NCBI GenBank assembly: GCA_028708035.1
Contig: JAQVZU010000005.1
Location: 13,267 to 49,047, forward strand
Reading direction: 5' to 3'
DNA: 35,781 nucleotides
DNA from: Alphaproteobacteria bacterium
GTDB lineage: Bacteria > Pseudomonadota > Alphaproteobacteria > UBA9219
Part shown: positions 16,540 to 25,145 of the stretch, in pieces
Layout: each line of letters begins with the position of its first letter
Position numbering within the stretch: position 1 is the stretch's first letter
Made by a program: the position numbers and the translations under genes
Notes under the pieces: model-generated
Seen by the model: the letters and a program-made list of their open reading frames with translations, nothing else
The model's database searches: none
Told to the model about the DNA's origin: nothing

Positions 16540-17079
16540 TTAATCTCCGCGCGACGTATAATCGTCGTTTGACGATCCGCGAATGCGCCTGCTGACGTTT
16601 TGATACGCGATGCGGGCATGATCGACGCAATACGGCAGCCCTTCCTGAGCCGTGCAGCCGCAAAAACGGAAGTCAGCCGAACGAGGATCGCCAACGGGCC
16701 AGCGGCAATGGCGGTCGCCCGCCTTCGTCATCGCAATGCCTTCGCCGCGAACGGAACCTCCGATGCCTTCAAGAGACCTAAAGATATCGCGAGCCGTCGG
16801 AATGGATCTGGCGGCGACTGGCGCAACCGGAGCGGGAACGACTGGCAAAGGACGAAGCATCCGCTTGCGAGCGGAGCGGATGGATCCCATTCCGCCAGTC
16901 GCGCATTGCAGCCCTGTTCCAGGCGTAGCAGCGGACTTCTGGACCGAAAGTTTCAAGCGGTGCGCCTTTCCGATAACGGCGTTTCGGGTGAGTCCGCCGA
17001 TCTGCTCGGCGATCTCGCTTGCGCTGTGGTGCCCCCACATATCCTTGAGCATCTGAATTTTTTGCTCGGTCCATGTCAT
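16540..17079 (-). CDS. gcrA: Cell-cycle regulator GcrA
   Basis: GcrA is an alphaproteobacterial transcription factor. It binds RNA polymerase holoenzyme and acts at promoters carrying CcrM-methylated GANTC sites. The N-terminal DNA-binding helices are clear: MTWTEQKIQMLKDMW followed by IGGLTRNAVIGKAHRLKLS. A Pro/Ala-rich linker (~75-100) follows. The C-terminal polymerase-binding part has CRWPVGDPRSADFRFCG and GLPYCVDHARIAYQ. The length of 179 aa is normal. CAGGAG lies about 8 bases before the ATG. It is a single-gene unit with a strong terminator. Its 480-bp upstream region carries GANTC, DnaA-like and CtrA-like sites, matching the Caulobacter gene, which is controlled by DnaA and CtrA. Confidence 0.96.
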   Translation of the reverse strand: MTWTEQKIQMLKDMWGHHSASEIAEQIGGLTRNAVIGKAHRLKLSVQKSAATPGTGLQCATGGMGSIRSARKRMLRPLPVVPAPVAPVAARSIPTARDIFRSLEGIGGSVRGEGIAMTKAGDRHCRWPVGDPRSADFRFCGCTAQEGLPYCVDHARIAYQNVSRRIRGSSNDDYTSRGD

Positions 17080-17168
17080 GGTAAAAACTCCTGGTGGTTT
17101 GTTGGCGGGAAGGCCCTATCGAGATCGGAACGATCCCGGAACAAGCCTCGAAAAACCTAAGACGTTAA

Positions 17169-17184
17169 CCACTAGACTTAGTGG
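17169..17184. repeat. Small perfect inverted repeat in the gcrA upstream region
   Basis: CCACTA-GACT-TAGTGG, a 6-bp stem with a 4-base loop, 90 bases upstream of the gcrA start. It could be an operator or a leader hairpin. A TTAAC half-site touches its left side. Confidence 0.4.
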
Positions 17185-17241
17185 CTTACAGGCAAAGGTC
17201 ATACCACGGAGCGCGAATCGATTCTACAAAACACATGATCT

Positions 17242-17250
17242 TGTGGATGA
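17242..17250 (-). promoter_or_regulatory. DnaA-box-like site, one mismatch
   Basis: On the minus strand it reads TCATCCACA, one change from TTATCCACA. A weaker AAATCCACA lies at 17270-17278. Confidence 0.4.
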
Positions 17251-17294
17251 AATGTGAACAGTGACTAAATGTGGATTTTTAACCTTCTGAATCG

Positions 17295-17310
17295 TTTACG
17301 TTTTATTAAC
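17295..17310 (+). promoter_or_regulatory. CtrA-like binding site
   Basis: TTTA-N7-TTAAC, one mismatch from the CtrA consensus TTAA-N7-TTAAC. A second, weaker pair TTAA-N7-GTAA is at 17331-17345. AT-rich sequence gives such matches readily, so support is moderate. Confidence 0.4.
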
Positions 17311-17366
17311 TTACTCACAGGAAATGGAAATTAATGTTTTGGTAAGAAATTGGAAAATTAACGAAT

Positions 17367-17375
17367 TTATCCACA
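17367..17375 (+). promoter_or_regulatory. Consensus DnaA box
   Basis: An exact TTATCCACA in AT-rich DNA upstream of gcrA. Two weaker copies lie within 130 bases on the other strand. Fits either DnaA control of gcrA or a minor replication-type element. Confidence 0.6.
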
Positions 17376-17426
17376 ACTTTCTTAAGGGGAATCGTCCGAT
17401 TCTATCCCCCATCCCTGCGATTTGAG

Positions 17427-17565
17427 TCGATCGCACTGACAGCGGAACGTTGTATCGGTCAAGAAGCGCTGCCTGAAAGCCGGGGTGGACGGCTACATCG
17501 GCAAGCCCTTTAAACAGGAAGAAATTGCGGCCATGCTTGTGAAATACGGGCGTGCCGGGACTTAA
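17427..17565 (+). pseudogene. Frameshifted 3' remnant of a response-regulator receiver domain
   Basis: The frame ending at TAA 17563-17565 encodes KKRCLKAGVDGYIGKPF followed by KQEEIAAML. This is the fifth-strand/last-helix part of a receiver domain, including the conserved Lys-Pro of the KPF motif. Just upstream, in a different frame (17427-17456), the DNA reads SIALTAE, the piece that normally comes immediately before. A one-base loss or gain near 17457 rejoins them with the correct spacing. No start codon, phosphorylation Asp or N-terminal part is seen. This is therefore the decayed C-terminal end of a receiver, probably of a hybrid histidine kinase. It overlaps the pyrG stop by 4 bases. 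Confidence 0.75.
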
Positions 17566-19190
17566 ACCAGCCGCGACTTTTGCACCGCCGCCGCGATAAA
17601 CGACTTAAAAAGCGGGTGCGGATCGAGCGGCTTCGACTTCAGCTCGGGATGAAACTGCACGCCGATAAACCATGGATGGTCTCTGCGCTCGACGATCTCA
17701 GGCAACTGTCCGTCAGGCGACATGCCCGCAAACACCAATCCAGCCTTTTCAAACTGCGGGCGGTAGGTGATGTTGACCTCATACCGGTGCCGATGCCGTT
17801 CATGGATAAGCTCCGTCCCGTATATTTCGTAAACCTTCGTTCCCTTTGCGAGTTTGCAGGGATAGGCCCCAAGGCGCATGGTGCCACCGAGATCGCCGTT
17901 GGATTTGCGAACTTCGAGCTGATCTCCCTTGGTCCATTCGGTCATCAATCCGATAACCGCGTGATCGCTCGGACCAAACTCGCTCGACGTCGCCTTCGGA
18001 ACGCCGCCAAGATTGCGCGCCGCCTCGATCACAGCCAATTGCATGCCGAAGCATATGCCGAAATACGGAATCTTGTTCTCGCGCGCAAACTGCGCCGCCT
18101 TGATCTTGCCTTCCGTCCCGCGCTCGCCGAACCCGCCGGGCACCAGGATCCCGTCCACGCCTTCAAGATGATGCATGGCATCCGGCGTTTCGAACACCTG
18201 GGAGTCGAGCCACTTTAAATTGACTTTGACGTTATTAGCGGTCCCGCCGTGCGTCAGCGCCTCTGACAGAGACTTGTAGCTGTCGAGCAGCGAAGTGTAC
18301 TTGCCTACGATGGCGATAGTCACCTCGCCTTCGGGCTCGCGAATGCGTTTGACGATGTCCATCCACGGCTTCAGGTTCGGCTTGGGCTCTGTCGGCAGTT
18401 TGAAATACTTCACGACCTCCTCGTCGAACCCCTGCTCGTGGTACTTGACGGGAACGTTGTAAATCGTCTCGACGTCCAAAGCCTCGATCACGCATTCGAG
18501 CTTTACGTTGCAGAACAGCGCGATCTTCTTGCGCTCGTTTTCCGGAATGGACCTTTCCGCACGGCAAAGAAGAATTTCCGGCTGAATGCCGACGCTCAGA
18601 AGCTCCTTGACCGAGTGCTGCGTCGGCTTGGTTTTAAGCTCTCCCGCCGACTTCATGAAGGGAAGCAGCGTCACGTGGATGAACAAGCAATTCTCCGTTC
18701 CCTCCTCGTTGCGCAACTGGCGAATGGCTTCCAGGAAAGGCAAACTCTCGATATCGCCCACGGTGCCGCCAATTTCGCAAAGGCAGAAGTCCTCGCCATG
18801 CAGGTCGGCCCGGATAAAATCCTTAATCTCATCGGTCACGTGCGGAATGACTTGCACGGTCCCGCCGAGATAATCTCCATGCCGTTCCTTCGCGATGACG
18901 GTGGAATAAATTCTCCCCGAGGTCACATTGTCGCTCTGCCGCGACGACACGCCCGTAAAACGCTCATAGTGGCCAAGATCGAGATCGGTTTCCGCGCCAT
19001 CGTCGGTCACAAAGACCTCGCCATGCTGGGTTGGCGACATCGTTCCCGGATCGACGTTAAGGTAAGGGTCCAATTTGCGAAGCCGAACCTTGTATCCACG
19101 CGCCTGTAACAAAGTACCGAGAGCCGCCGACGCGATCCCCTTTCCCAAAGAAGAAACAACGCCGCCGGTAATAAAAATAAAACGAGTCAT
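17562..19190 (-). CDS. pyrG: CTP synthase
   Basis: PyrG makes CTP from UTP, ATP and glutamine in the cytoplasm. The N-terminal synthase domain begins with [13 protein letters not shown] and continues with [14 protein letters not shown]. The C-terminal glutaminase domain has the nucleophile in [10 protein letters not shown] (C380) and the catalytic His/Glu in VQFHPE. The length of 542 aa is normal. The ATG at 19190 matches the family N-terminus; an in-frame TTG at 19202 would add only four residues. It lies 37 bases downstream of secG, so the two are probably co-transcribed. tpiA, often upstream of secG in Alphaproteobacteria, is not here. Confidence 0.97.
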   Translation of the reverse strand: MTRFIFITGGVVSSLGKGIASAALGTLLQARGYKVRLRKLDPYLNVDPGTMSPTQHGEVFVTDDGAETDLDLGHYERFTGVSSRQSDNVTSGRIYSTVIAKERHGDYLGGTVQVIPHVTDEIKDFIRADLHGEDFCLCEIGGTVGDIESLPFLEAIRQLRNEEGTENCLFIHVTLLPFMKSAGELKTKPTQHSVKELLSVGIQPEILLCRAERSIPENERKKIALFCNVKLECVIEALDVETIYNVPVKYHEQGFDEEVVKYFKLPTEPKPNLKPWMDIVKRIREPEGEVTIAIVGKYTSLLDSYKSLSEALTHGGTANNVKVNLKWLDSQVFETPDAMHHLEGVDGILVPGGFGERGTEGKIKAAQFARENKIPYFGICFGMQLAVIEAARNLGGVPKATSSEFGPSDHAVIGLMTEWTKGDQLEVRKSNGDLGGTMRLGAYPCKLAKGTKVYEIYGTELIHERHRHRYEVNITYRPQFEKAGLVFAGMSPDGQLPEIVERRDHPWFIGVQFHPELKSKPLDPHPLFKSFIAAAVQKSRLV

Positions 19191-19227
19191 CCTAAACCCC
19201 AAAAAATTCTGGCTTCAAAAAAGCCGC

Positions 19228-19578
19228 CTAGCGCGCCAACGGAACCTCCGGAGCGGGAGCCGGAGTCGCAGGAGTTTGCTTCGGCGATTCGCTTTGCTCA
19301 GCGGGAGCCACCGGCGCAATCTGATCGACGATGCTGTCCGATCTGTGCGTTCTGCTGGCTATCGCGCCAAGAACAAGGCAGTTCACGATGAAGATGGCCG
19401 CTAGAACGGAGGTGGTCCGCGTCAGCAGGTTGGCCGACCCCCGCGCTGTGAAAAGCCCACCCATGGTGCCACTGCCTCCGGCAAGCCCGCCCCCGTCCGC
19501 TGCGGTCTTCTGGACAAGAATAACGGCGACGAGCGCAATCGCGATGATCAACTGGAGGACAAGCAAGACATTCTGCAT
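19228..19578 (-). CDS. secG: Preprotein translocase subunit SecG
   Basis: A small inner-membrane subunit of the SecYEG channel that aids SecA-driven export. Helix 1 (~residues 3-22) and helix 2 (~53-73) flank the conserved loop GGGLAGGSGTMGGLF. A Pro/Ala-rich cytoplasmic tail of about 40 residues follows, common in alphaproteobacterial SecG. The length is 116 aa. GAGG lies about 8 bases upstream of the ATG. The 227 bases between this start and the end of grxD (19579-19805) should hold the secG-pyrG promoter; I see no small gene or tRNA there. Confidence 0.95.
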   Translation of the reverse strand: MQNVLLVLQLIIAIALVAVILVQKTAADGGGLAGGSGTMGGLFTARGSANLLTRTTSVLAAIFIVNCLVLGAIASRTHRSDSIVDQIAPVAPAEQSESPKQTPATPAPAPEVPLAR

Positions 19579-19805
19579 CGAAAGAGCCTCTTGAAAAATG
19601 AAAACACAACAGAAACACCGCCGAGCCCTTTTTTCGACCCCGGCCCCGATTGCGCATACCCTAAGCTTTCGGCTGGAATCGCTTTTTAGAGGATAACTGC
19701 GGAAAAAGAAAGCGTCCTTTCATTGTCTCGTGGAGGCAAAGCTCCCAAAAGAAGAAATTTCTGATGAGAAAGCAAGGAGATATAAAGCCTTCCTTCCGAT
19801 AAGCC

Positions 19806-20144
19806 CTAGCGGTCGTTAAAAGGAATGCCTTTTTCGGCCAAAAGCTGTTGAAGTTCGCCCTCCTGAACCATTTCGCGCATAATGTCGCTGCCGCCCATGA
19901 ACTGGCCCTTGATATAGAGCTGTGGAAGCATCGGCCAATTGCTGAAATCCTTAATTCCCTGATGCAGCCCCGGATCAGCGAGCACGTCGATGGCCTTGTA
20001 CGCAACGCCGAGCATTGAAAGAATCTGCACTGCCTGAGCTGAAAAACCGCATTGCGGAAACACAGGCGTGCCCCTCATATAAAGCACAACATCATGCGAT
20101 GAAATTTCCGATCTAATTCTTTCGGCTACGGCGGGATTAATCAT
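19806..20144 (-). CDS. grxD: Monothiol glutaredoxin (Grx4/GrxD type)
   Basis: A 112-residue CGFS glutaredoxin that binds and passes on [2Fe-2S] clusters, often in complex with a BolA protein. The active site is PQCGFS (C32). The glutathione/fold residues NWPMLPQLYIKGQFMGGSDI follow. The start is the ATG at 20144, with GGAGGT 7 bases upstream; an ATG at 20186 in the same frame is upstream of that strong ribosome site and less likely. In many Alphaproteobacteria grxD directly follows bolA. Here bolA is on the same strand but about 0.95 kb away, with two forward genes in between. Confidence 0.95.
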   Translation of the reverse strand: MINPAVAERIRSEISSHDVVLYMRGTPVFPQCGFSAQAVQILSMLGVAYKAIDVLADPGLHQGIKDFSNWPMLPQLYIKGQFMGGSDIMREMVQEGELQQLLAEKGIPFNDR

Positions 20145-20256
20145 TTGGGCACCTCCGGGAGATATTATGGCCCCGGAATCGTTCAAAATCGAGAGACATC
20201 CTTGACAACTTGATAGTGAATATTAGGGTCAAGAAAGACAGCAATTAAGGTTAATC

Positions 20257-20493
20257 ATGTTTCCGCCAGAAACGCCTCCGCCGTCGAAGTTCCGCCGTGC
20301 AAAGCCCGCCCCTGTAAAAAAAGAAAGCAATAAGCTTTTTGTCAGGACGGTGCAGGTTCTTTTCATCGTGCTTGGAATTAGCATCATCGTGGCGATTATC
20401 GCGCAGAATCCGAAGGGAAAGCATCTGATTTGCGACCGAACCACCATGAGGCGCAATTCGCTGACCTCGTTCGGCTCATGCCGCGCCCAATAG
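20257..20493 (+). CDS. Small single-pass membrane protein, function unknown
   Basis: Not recognised. It is 78 residues: a Pro/Lys/Arg-rich N-terminus (~1-27), one membrane helix (~residues 31-49, VQVLFIVLGISIIVAIIAQ), then a short basic tail with two Cys. The basic N-terminus suggests it faces the cytoplasm. AAGG lies about 8 bases upstream of the ATG. It runs opposite to grxD and bolA and has no obvious terminator. It is short enough that a chance frame is possible, but the sharp hydrophobic helix and ribosome site support it. Confidence 0.55.
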   Translation: MFPPETPPPSKFRRAKPAPVKKESNKLFVRTVQVLFIVLGISIIVAIIAQNPKGKHLICDRTTMRRNSLTSFGSCRAQ

Positions 20494-20606
20494 CTTTGGG
20501 CTCGTTTTTAATTCCATAGGCATGAAATAAAAAAACGAAATCAAAATATTGTGGAGGCGCCTATAATACCTTAGGCAACAATTCTAAAGCATTTCAGTAG
20601 AACTAT

Positions 20607-21062
20607 ATGGAAAAAGAAAAATCACCCGAGGGCGATACGATCTTCGTTTTAAAGATAACCATTCCCAGTTCGTCAATCCTCTCAAAGCTTTTCTCGGAAA
20701 ACACCGAGCGGCATGTCAAAACCGCTCAGCGTCACATAAAGAACGCTGCTCGCATAACAGCAAATACTTTGCTCCCTCTGCCTACTATGTTAGCGAGCTG
20801 CGTCTTTGACGACTATCGGATTTCAGGCAACAAGATAACGAAAAGGCAAGTCGCCTATGCCGCCGTCGCAGTGGGGCTGGCTGTTTCGACCTTGTGGATG
20901 ATCCACGAGGGAAACCAGCCCGTTGAACATCCTGTATCCCATCACGTCGAGTGCGTCATGGATTGCGCTTCCTTTCCCAACGATTCAGAGCTCACTAACG
21001 TGAGCTTCAGCCATATGCCCAACGCAAGCGAAATGTCCAGAGTAGCTAAGTTAGTTCCATAA
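20607..21062 (+). CDS. Hypothetical single-pass membrane protein, 151 aa
   Basis: Not recognised. A mostly helical cytoplasmic part (~1-90) has basic stretches (HVKTAQRHIKNAARI). One membrane helix follows (~residues 88-105, VAYAAVAVGLAVSTLWMI). A C-terminal ~45 residues, probably periplasmic, contains His and Cys (HHVECVMDCASF) that could bind a metal or form a disulfide. A TATAAT box at 20572-20577 lies 30 bases upstream, without a good -35; no clear ribosome site is seen. It follows the 78-aa gene by 113 bases, and both sit inside what is usually the bolA-grxD pair. Confidence 0.6.
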   Translation: MEKEKSPEGDTIFVLKITIPSSSILSKLFSENTERHVKTAQRHIKNAARITANTLLPLPTMLASCVFDDYRISGNKITKRQVAYAAVAVGLAVSTLWMIHEGNQPVEHPVSHHVECVMDCASFPNDSELTNVSFSHMPNASEMSRVAKLVP

Positions 21063-21088
21063 GCCCAAGCACCAGAACTTAAGCAACC

Positions 21089-21325
21089 TTACTTCTGCGG
21101 AATCGCCGTGCTGAGCGTTAATGCACGCAAAACGCCCCCCACGCGCCCCTGCAAGGCAGCGTATACCATTTGATGCTGCTGGACGCGCGTTTTGCCAATA
21201 AACTCCCGGCTTTCGACATAAGCTTGGAAATGGTCGCCGTCCCCCCGCAGATCTTTAAGATCAATCATGGCGTCGGGTAAAGCGTCTTTAATCAGGCGCT
21301 CGATTTCTTCTTCTGTCATCGGCAT
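21089..21325 (-). CDS. bolA: BolA-family protein
   Basis: A 78-residue BolA/IbaG-type protein, which partners CGFS glutaredoxins in iron-sulfur cluster handling. The core is GDGDHFQAYVESREFIGKTRVQQHQMVYAALQGRVGG. It includes the His of the helix-turn-helix-like part, a likely cluster ligand. GGAGGT lies about 9 bases before the ATG. It starts 6 bases after the aldolase stop and so is the last gene of the purL operon. The partner grxD lies 0.95 kb further on, on the same strand. Confidence 0.94.
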   Translation of the reverse strand: MPMTEEEIERLIKDALPDAMIDLKDLRGDGDHFQAYVESREFIGKTRVQQHQMVYAALQGRVGGVLRALTLSTAIPQK

Positions 21326-21331
21326 AGAGAC

Positions 21332-21964
21332 TTACCTCCGTCCCAAAGCGGAAATTAACTTCGCGGCTCTTTTGCCGACCTCCGAGGGACTGACCCCCGG
21401 CTCGAAAAGAGCGGAAGCGATGCCGAAACCCGCGACTCCGGCGTCGGCGAACGTTTTTATGTTCGCAGGGCCTATTCCTCCGGACAACACGAGCGGAACG
21501 TCGGGTGGCAGAACCGTCTGGAACGCCTTGATAACGGGTATGGAGAAAATTTGTCCTGGAAACAGCTTAAGCGCGGAAACGCCGATTTTAATGGCGGCGA
21601 AGGCCTCCGTCGGCGTCGCTATTCCGGGGATGCTTGCAAGGCCAAGACGATTGGTGACGCTGACAACTTCCGCATCCATGTTCGGAGAAAGAATGAATTT
21701 TCCGCCCCGCGCGGAAACTCTCCCAACGTCTTGAGCGGACAGGACAGTCCCGGCGCCGACGATCGCCTTATTGCCAAGCCCCTGCGCCAACGCGCTCAAG
21801 CTCTCCCATGCCTCAGCGCTGTTCAGAGGAACTTCCATAAGAGGAATACCTTCTCCCAGAAGGGCCTCGCCCACGGTCACGGCATCCGCAGGCGCTAGAT
21901 TCCTTAGAATCGCAATGATACGCGATTTTCCTAAAGCTTCTCGAAAGGCCAGCGTAGCGGTCAT
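21332..21964 (-). CDS. dgoA: 2-dehydro-3-deoxy-6-phosphogalactonate (KDPGal) aldolase
   Basis: A 210-residue class I aldolase of the KDPG/KDPGal family. It would split KDPGal to pyruvate and glyceraldehyde-3-phosphate in galactonate breakdown. Visible motifs are [19 protein letters not shown] (catalytic Glu), VGAGTVL, and the Schiff-base Lys in SALKLFPG. The [11 protein letters not shown] and SPNMDAEVV blocks favour the DgoA branch over the Entner-Doudoroff enzyme Eda, but the substrate remains open. It starts in a 4-base ATGA overlap with purL, an odd partner for a sugar-acid aldolase. No other galactonate gene is nearby. Confidence 0.88.
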   Translation of the reverse strand: MTATLAFREALGKSRIIAILRNLAPADAVTVGEALLGEGIPLMEVPLNSAEAWESLSALAQGLGNKAIVGAGTVLSAQDVGRVSARGGKFILSPNMDAEVVSVTNRLGLASIPGIATPTEAFAAIKIGVSALKLFPGQIFSIPVIKAFQTVLPPDVPLVLSGGIGPANIKTFADAGVAGFGIASALFEPGVSPSEVGKRAAKLISALGRR

Positions 21965-24156
21965 GACATGTAGTCCCGCAAAAACGACTCGTGAACACGG
22001 CGAAGGTCCGTGACAGCAACCGCCTCATTGCCAAGATTTATTTCGTTGCCCTTGGTCGCTCCGAGCTTCGCCAGCGGAAGCCCCGCCGCCCTGGCCTTTT
22101 CCATAACCGCATCCGGCGATGGCGTCGCAAGCACATACCGCCCCTGATCCTCGCCAAACCAGAAAGCCGCATCCCCGCTCGCCTCCAAAGCGATCCCAAT
22201 TCCCCTCGGCATCGCCATCTCAGCCAAAGCCACCAGCAGCCCGCCATCCGAAACATCGTGGCACGAAGTCAAAAGCCCCGCCTCGATCAACTCCCGAACA
22301 AACTCGCCGCGCTTGCGCTCATCCTGCAAATTGACGGGAGGAGACGTTCCCTCCTCCTTCCCGAAAAGCTCGCGCAAATAGATCGACTGGCCGATATGCC
22401 CTCTTGTCTCTCCCAGCACAAAGACAGACTCGCCCTCGCCTTTAAAAGCGATCCCGACCGTCTTGGTCACATCGCGCATAAGCCCTACGCCGCCAATCGC
22501 AGGCGCGGGCAAAATCGGATTTCCCGAAGTTTCGTTATAAAGGCTGCAATTCCCCGATACGACGGGATAATCGAGCGCGAGGCACGCTTCCTTGATTCCC
22601 TGAACCGCGCCCACGAACTGCCCCATGATCCGGGGCTTTTCGGGGTTGCCAAAGTTCATGTTATCAGTAATCGCAAGCGGCTTCGCGCCCACTGCGCAAA
22701 TGTTGCGCCATGTTTCGGCAACCGCCTGCTTACCGCCTTCGACCGGATCGGCAGCGCAGTAGCGCGGCGTGCAGTCGGTCGAAATGGCAAGCGCCTTCTT
22801 GCTGTCGTCAAGCCGCACAACAGCCGCGTCACCGCCCGGCCCCTGAACAGTGTTGGCGCGGACAAGGCTGTCATACTGCTCCCATATCCACCGCTTAGAG
22901 CACAAATCCGGCGTCCCAAGCAGCTTCTTAAGAACCCCAAGCGTCGTCTCTCCCTTGGGCAACGGATAGCTTGAAGATTGAACCTCGGATTGCTTCGGAG
23001 TCGGCTCCCAAGGCCGGTTGTAAACCGGCGACTTTTCGACAAGCGGCGCGACCAGAATATCGACTTCCATTTCGCCATTGCGCAAGCAAACAATGCGGCC
23101 CGTATCCGTCAGAGCCCCGATGATCGCGAAATCAAGCTCCCATTTCTTGAAAATCCGCTCCGCCTCGGCCTCGCGTCCCGGCTTGAGAACAAGCAGCATG
23201 CGCTCCTGGCTTTCGGAAAGCAGGATTTCGTAAGCGGACATCCCCTGCTCGCGCAGCGGAACCTTGTCGAGGTCGAGTTCGATGCCAAGACCACCTTTTG
23301 ACGCCATTTCGACCGCTGACGAAGTCAGCCCCGCCGCTCCCATGTCCTGAATGGAAATGATGGCGTCCGTGGCCATAAGCTCAAGGCAAGCTTCCAGAAC
23401 AAGCTTCTCGACGAACGGATCGCCCACCTGCACGGTTGGGCGCATGTTCTCGGAGTCCTCATTGAACTCGCCGGACGCCATCGTCGCGCCCTTGATGCCA
23501 TCGCGTCCTGTCTTGGAACCTACATAAACGACCGGATTCCCGACGCCCGCCGCTTTCGAGTAAAAAATCTTGTTGGCATCCGCAACGCCGACCGTCATGG
23601 CATTGACGAGAATATTGCCGTTATAGCTCGCATGGAAATTGGTCTCACCGCCCACAGTCGGAACGCCGACGCAATTGCCGTAGCCGCCAATCCCCGCGAC
23701 AACTCCAGCGACCAAAGCTTTTGTCTTCGGATGATCGACCGCGCCAAACCGCAGAGCGTTCATATTGGCAACCGGCCTCGCGCCCATTGTGAACACGTCG
23801 CGCAAAATTCCGCCTACGCCCGTAGCCGCACCTTGATAAGGCTCGATATAGGACGGATGGTTATGGCTCTCCATCTTGAAGATGGCCGCCTGCCCGTCGC
23901 CGATGTCGATAACGCCCGCGTTTTCTCCGGGCCCGCAAATAACATGCGGCGCTTTGGTAGGAAGCTGCTTGAGCCAAACACGCGTGGACTTATAGGAGCA
24001 ATGCTCGGACCACATCGCCGCAGCGACGCCGAACTCGGCCACCGTTGGCTCGCGGCCTATAACCTTCAGAAGGACATCGTACTCCTCCCGCGACATCCCA
24101 TGTTCCGCCAGCAGCGCGTCCGCGCCGCCTTTATATTGTGATACTTTCGTCGTCAT
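21961..24156 (-). CDS. purL: Phosphoribosylformylglycinamidine synthase subunit PurL
   Basis: The ATP-dependent synthetase of the fourth step of purine synthesis, converting FGAR to FGAM. At 731 aa it is the small type that works with separate PurS and PurQ, neither of which is in this window. Two AIRS-like halves are visible. The first has [44 protein letters not shown] and the [16 protein letters not shown] block. The second has [20 protein letters not shown] and [17 protein letters not shown]. The ATG has AAGG 12 bases upstream, a weak site. It is the first gene of purL-dgoA-bolA. Confidence 0.97.
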   Translation of the reverse strand: MTTKVSQYKGGADALLAEHGMSREEYDVLLKVIGREPTVAEFGVAAAMWSEHCSYKSTRVWLKQLPTKAPHVICGPGENAGVIDIGDGQAAIFKMESHNHPSYIEPYQGAATGVGGILRDVFTMGARPVANMNALRFGAVDHPKTKALVAGVVAGIGGYGNCVGVPTVGGETNFHASYNGNILVNAMTVGVADANKIFYSKAAGVGNPVVYVGSKTGRDGIKGATMASGEFNEDSENMRPTVQVGDPFVEKLVLEACLELMATDAIISIQDMGAAGLTSSAVEMASKGGLGIELDLDKVPLREQGMSAYEILLSESQERMLLVLKPGREAEAERIFKKWELDFAIIGALTDTGRIVCLRNGEMEVDILVAPLVEKSPVYNRPWEPTPKQSEVQSSSYPLPKGETTLGVLKKLLGTPDLCSKRWIWEQYDSLVRANTVQGPGGDAAVVRLDDSKKALAISTDCTPRYCAADPVEGGKQAVAETWRNICAVGAKPLAITDNMNFGNPEKPRIMGQFVGAVQGIKEACLALDYPVVSGNCSLYNETSGNPILPAPAIGGVGLMRDVTKTVGIAFKGEGESVFVLGETRGHIGQSIYLRELFGKEEGTSPPVNLQDERKRGEFVRELIEAGLLTSCHDVSDGGLLVALAEMAMPRGIGIALEASGDAAFWFGEDQGRYVLATPSPDAVMEKARAAGLPLAKLGATKGNEINLGNEAVAVTDLRRVHESFLRDYMS

Positions 24157-24308
24157 GTTTCGATTTGCCTTAAAAACTATATGCCCCTTAACTTTTTAGC
24201 CAGAAAGGGAAGCGCCGCAAAAACAAACGCAGAACACTACACTAGATTCCGCATAAGCAAAATGGCAAATTGGCCTTCCCGGCCCTTCTCAACAGAGGCC
24301 AAAAAATC

Positions 24309-25112
24309 ATGAGGATCGCCATGAAGCTTGAAGTAAAAGACATCGTCAAAGGCGGAAAACCCATCGTCTGCCTGACTTCTTATACAGCGCCAATGGCCAG
24401 AATCGTCGATCCGCTGGTCGATGTGATTCTGGTGGGCGATTCGCTCGGCATGGTGGTGTACGGCTTCGAAAACACCCTTCCGGTCACCCTCGACATGATG
24501 ATCGCGCACGGCGGCGCTGTCGCCCGCAACGCCACACACGCGATGGTCGTCGTGGATATGCCCTATGGCACCTATGAGAGTTCCAAGGAACTCGCCCTCA
24601 AAAATGCCCAACGCATTATGAAGGAAACCGGCTGCGCTGCCGTCAAACCCGAGGGCGGGCAGGAATTGGCCGAAACCGTCCGCTATCTCGTGAACAACGG
24701 CGTCCCTGTCATGGGCCATATCGGCCTGATGCCGCAGTCGATTGAAAAAATGGGCGGTTTCAAGATTCAGGGTCGTGGAGACGCAGGCGCGCAAAAAGTC
24801 ATGGCGGACGCAAAAGCCATTGCCGATGCAGGAGCCTTTTCGATGGTCGTCGAAGGCACGATTGAGCCCGTCGCCAAGGACATTACCGAAGCGGTTAATA
24901 TCCCGACGATCGGCATAGGCGCATCGCCCGCTTGCGACGGCCAGATTTTGGTAGTGGACGATATTCTCGGCATGTACGCCCCGTTCACCCCGAAATTTGT
25001 CAAACGATATGTCGAACTGGCCCCCATCATCTCAGAGGCAGTCAAGCAGTACGCCGACGAGGTAAAAGCGCGGACTTTCCCGACCATGGGGCACTGTTTT
25101 CTGCCCAAATAG
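24309..25112 (+). CDS. panB: 3-methyl-2-oxobutanoate hydroxymethyltransferase
   Basis: PanB adds a hydroxymethyl group from methylene-tetrahydrofolate to 2-ketoisovalerate, giving ketopantoate, the first step of pantothenate/CoA synthesis. Family blocks are [58 protein letters not shown] and the catalytic Glu in [10 protein letters not shown]. The length is about 267 aa. ATG codons at 24309 (GAGG 9 bases upstream) and 24321 (GAGGA 6 bases upstream) are both possible. It diverges from purL and converges on birA across 33 bases. panC is not in the window. Confidence 0.96.
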   Translation: MRIAMKLEVKDIVKGGKPIVCLTSYTAPMARIVDPLVDVILVGDSLGMVVYGFENTLPVTLDMMIAHGGAVARNATHAMVVVDMPYGTYESSKELALKNAQRIMKETGCAAVKPEGGQELAETVRYLVNNGVPVMGHIGLMPQSIEKMGGFKIQGRGDAGAQKVMADAKAIADAGAFSMVVEGTIEPVAKDITEAVNIPTIGIGASPACDGQILVVDDILGMYAPFTPKFVKRYVELAPIISEAVKQYADEVKARTFPTMGHCFLPK

Positions 25113-25145
25113 GGGGTTGAGGACTCTCTGATTGCTGAATCTTTT

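Larger units (their letters stand above)
17215..17428. promoter_or_regulatory. Cluster of six GANTC (CcrM methylation) sites upstream of gcrA
   Basis: GANTC occurs at 17215, 17220, 17289, 17390, 17398 and 17424; the first two form the palindrome GAATCGATTC. About one site would be expected by chance in this length. The stretch lies within 482 bp between gcrA and pyrG. CcrM methylates GANTC, and GcrA reads that mark, so methylation-dependent control of gcrA is a reasonable inference. Confidence 0.6.

Noticed and set aside
17080..17561. Calling this the chromosomal origin
   Set aside because: Only one exact DnaA box and two weak ones; the gene context (gcrA, pyrG) does not match known alphaproteobacterial origins. 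It is kept as a finding to test, not as a feature.
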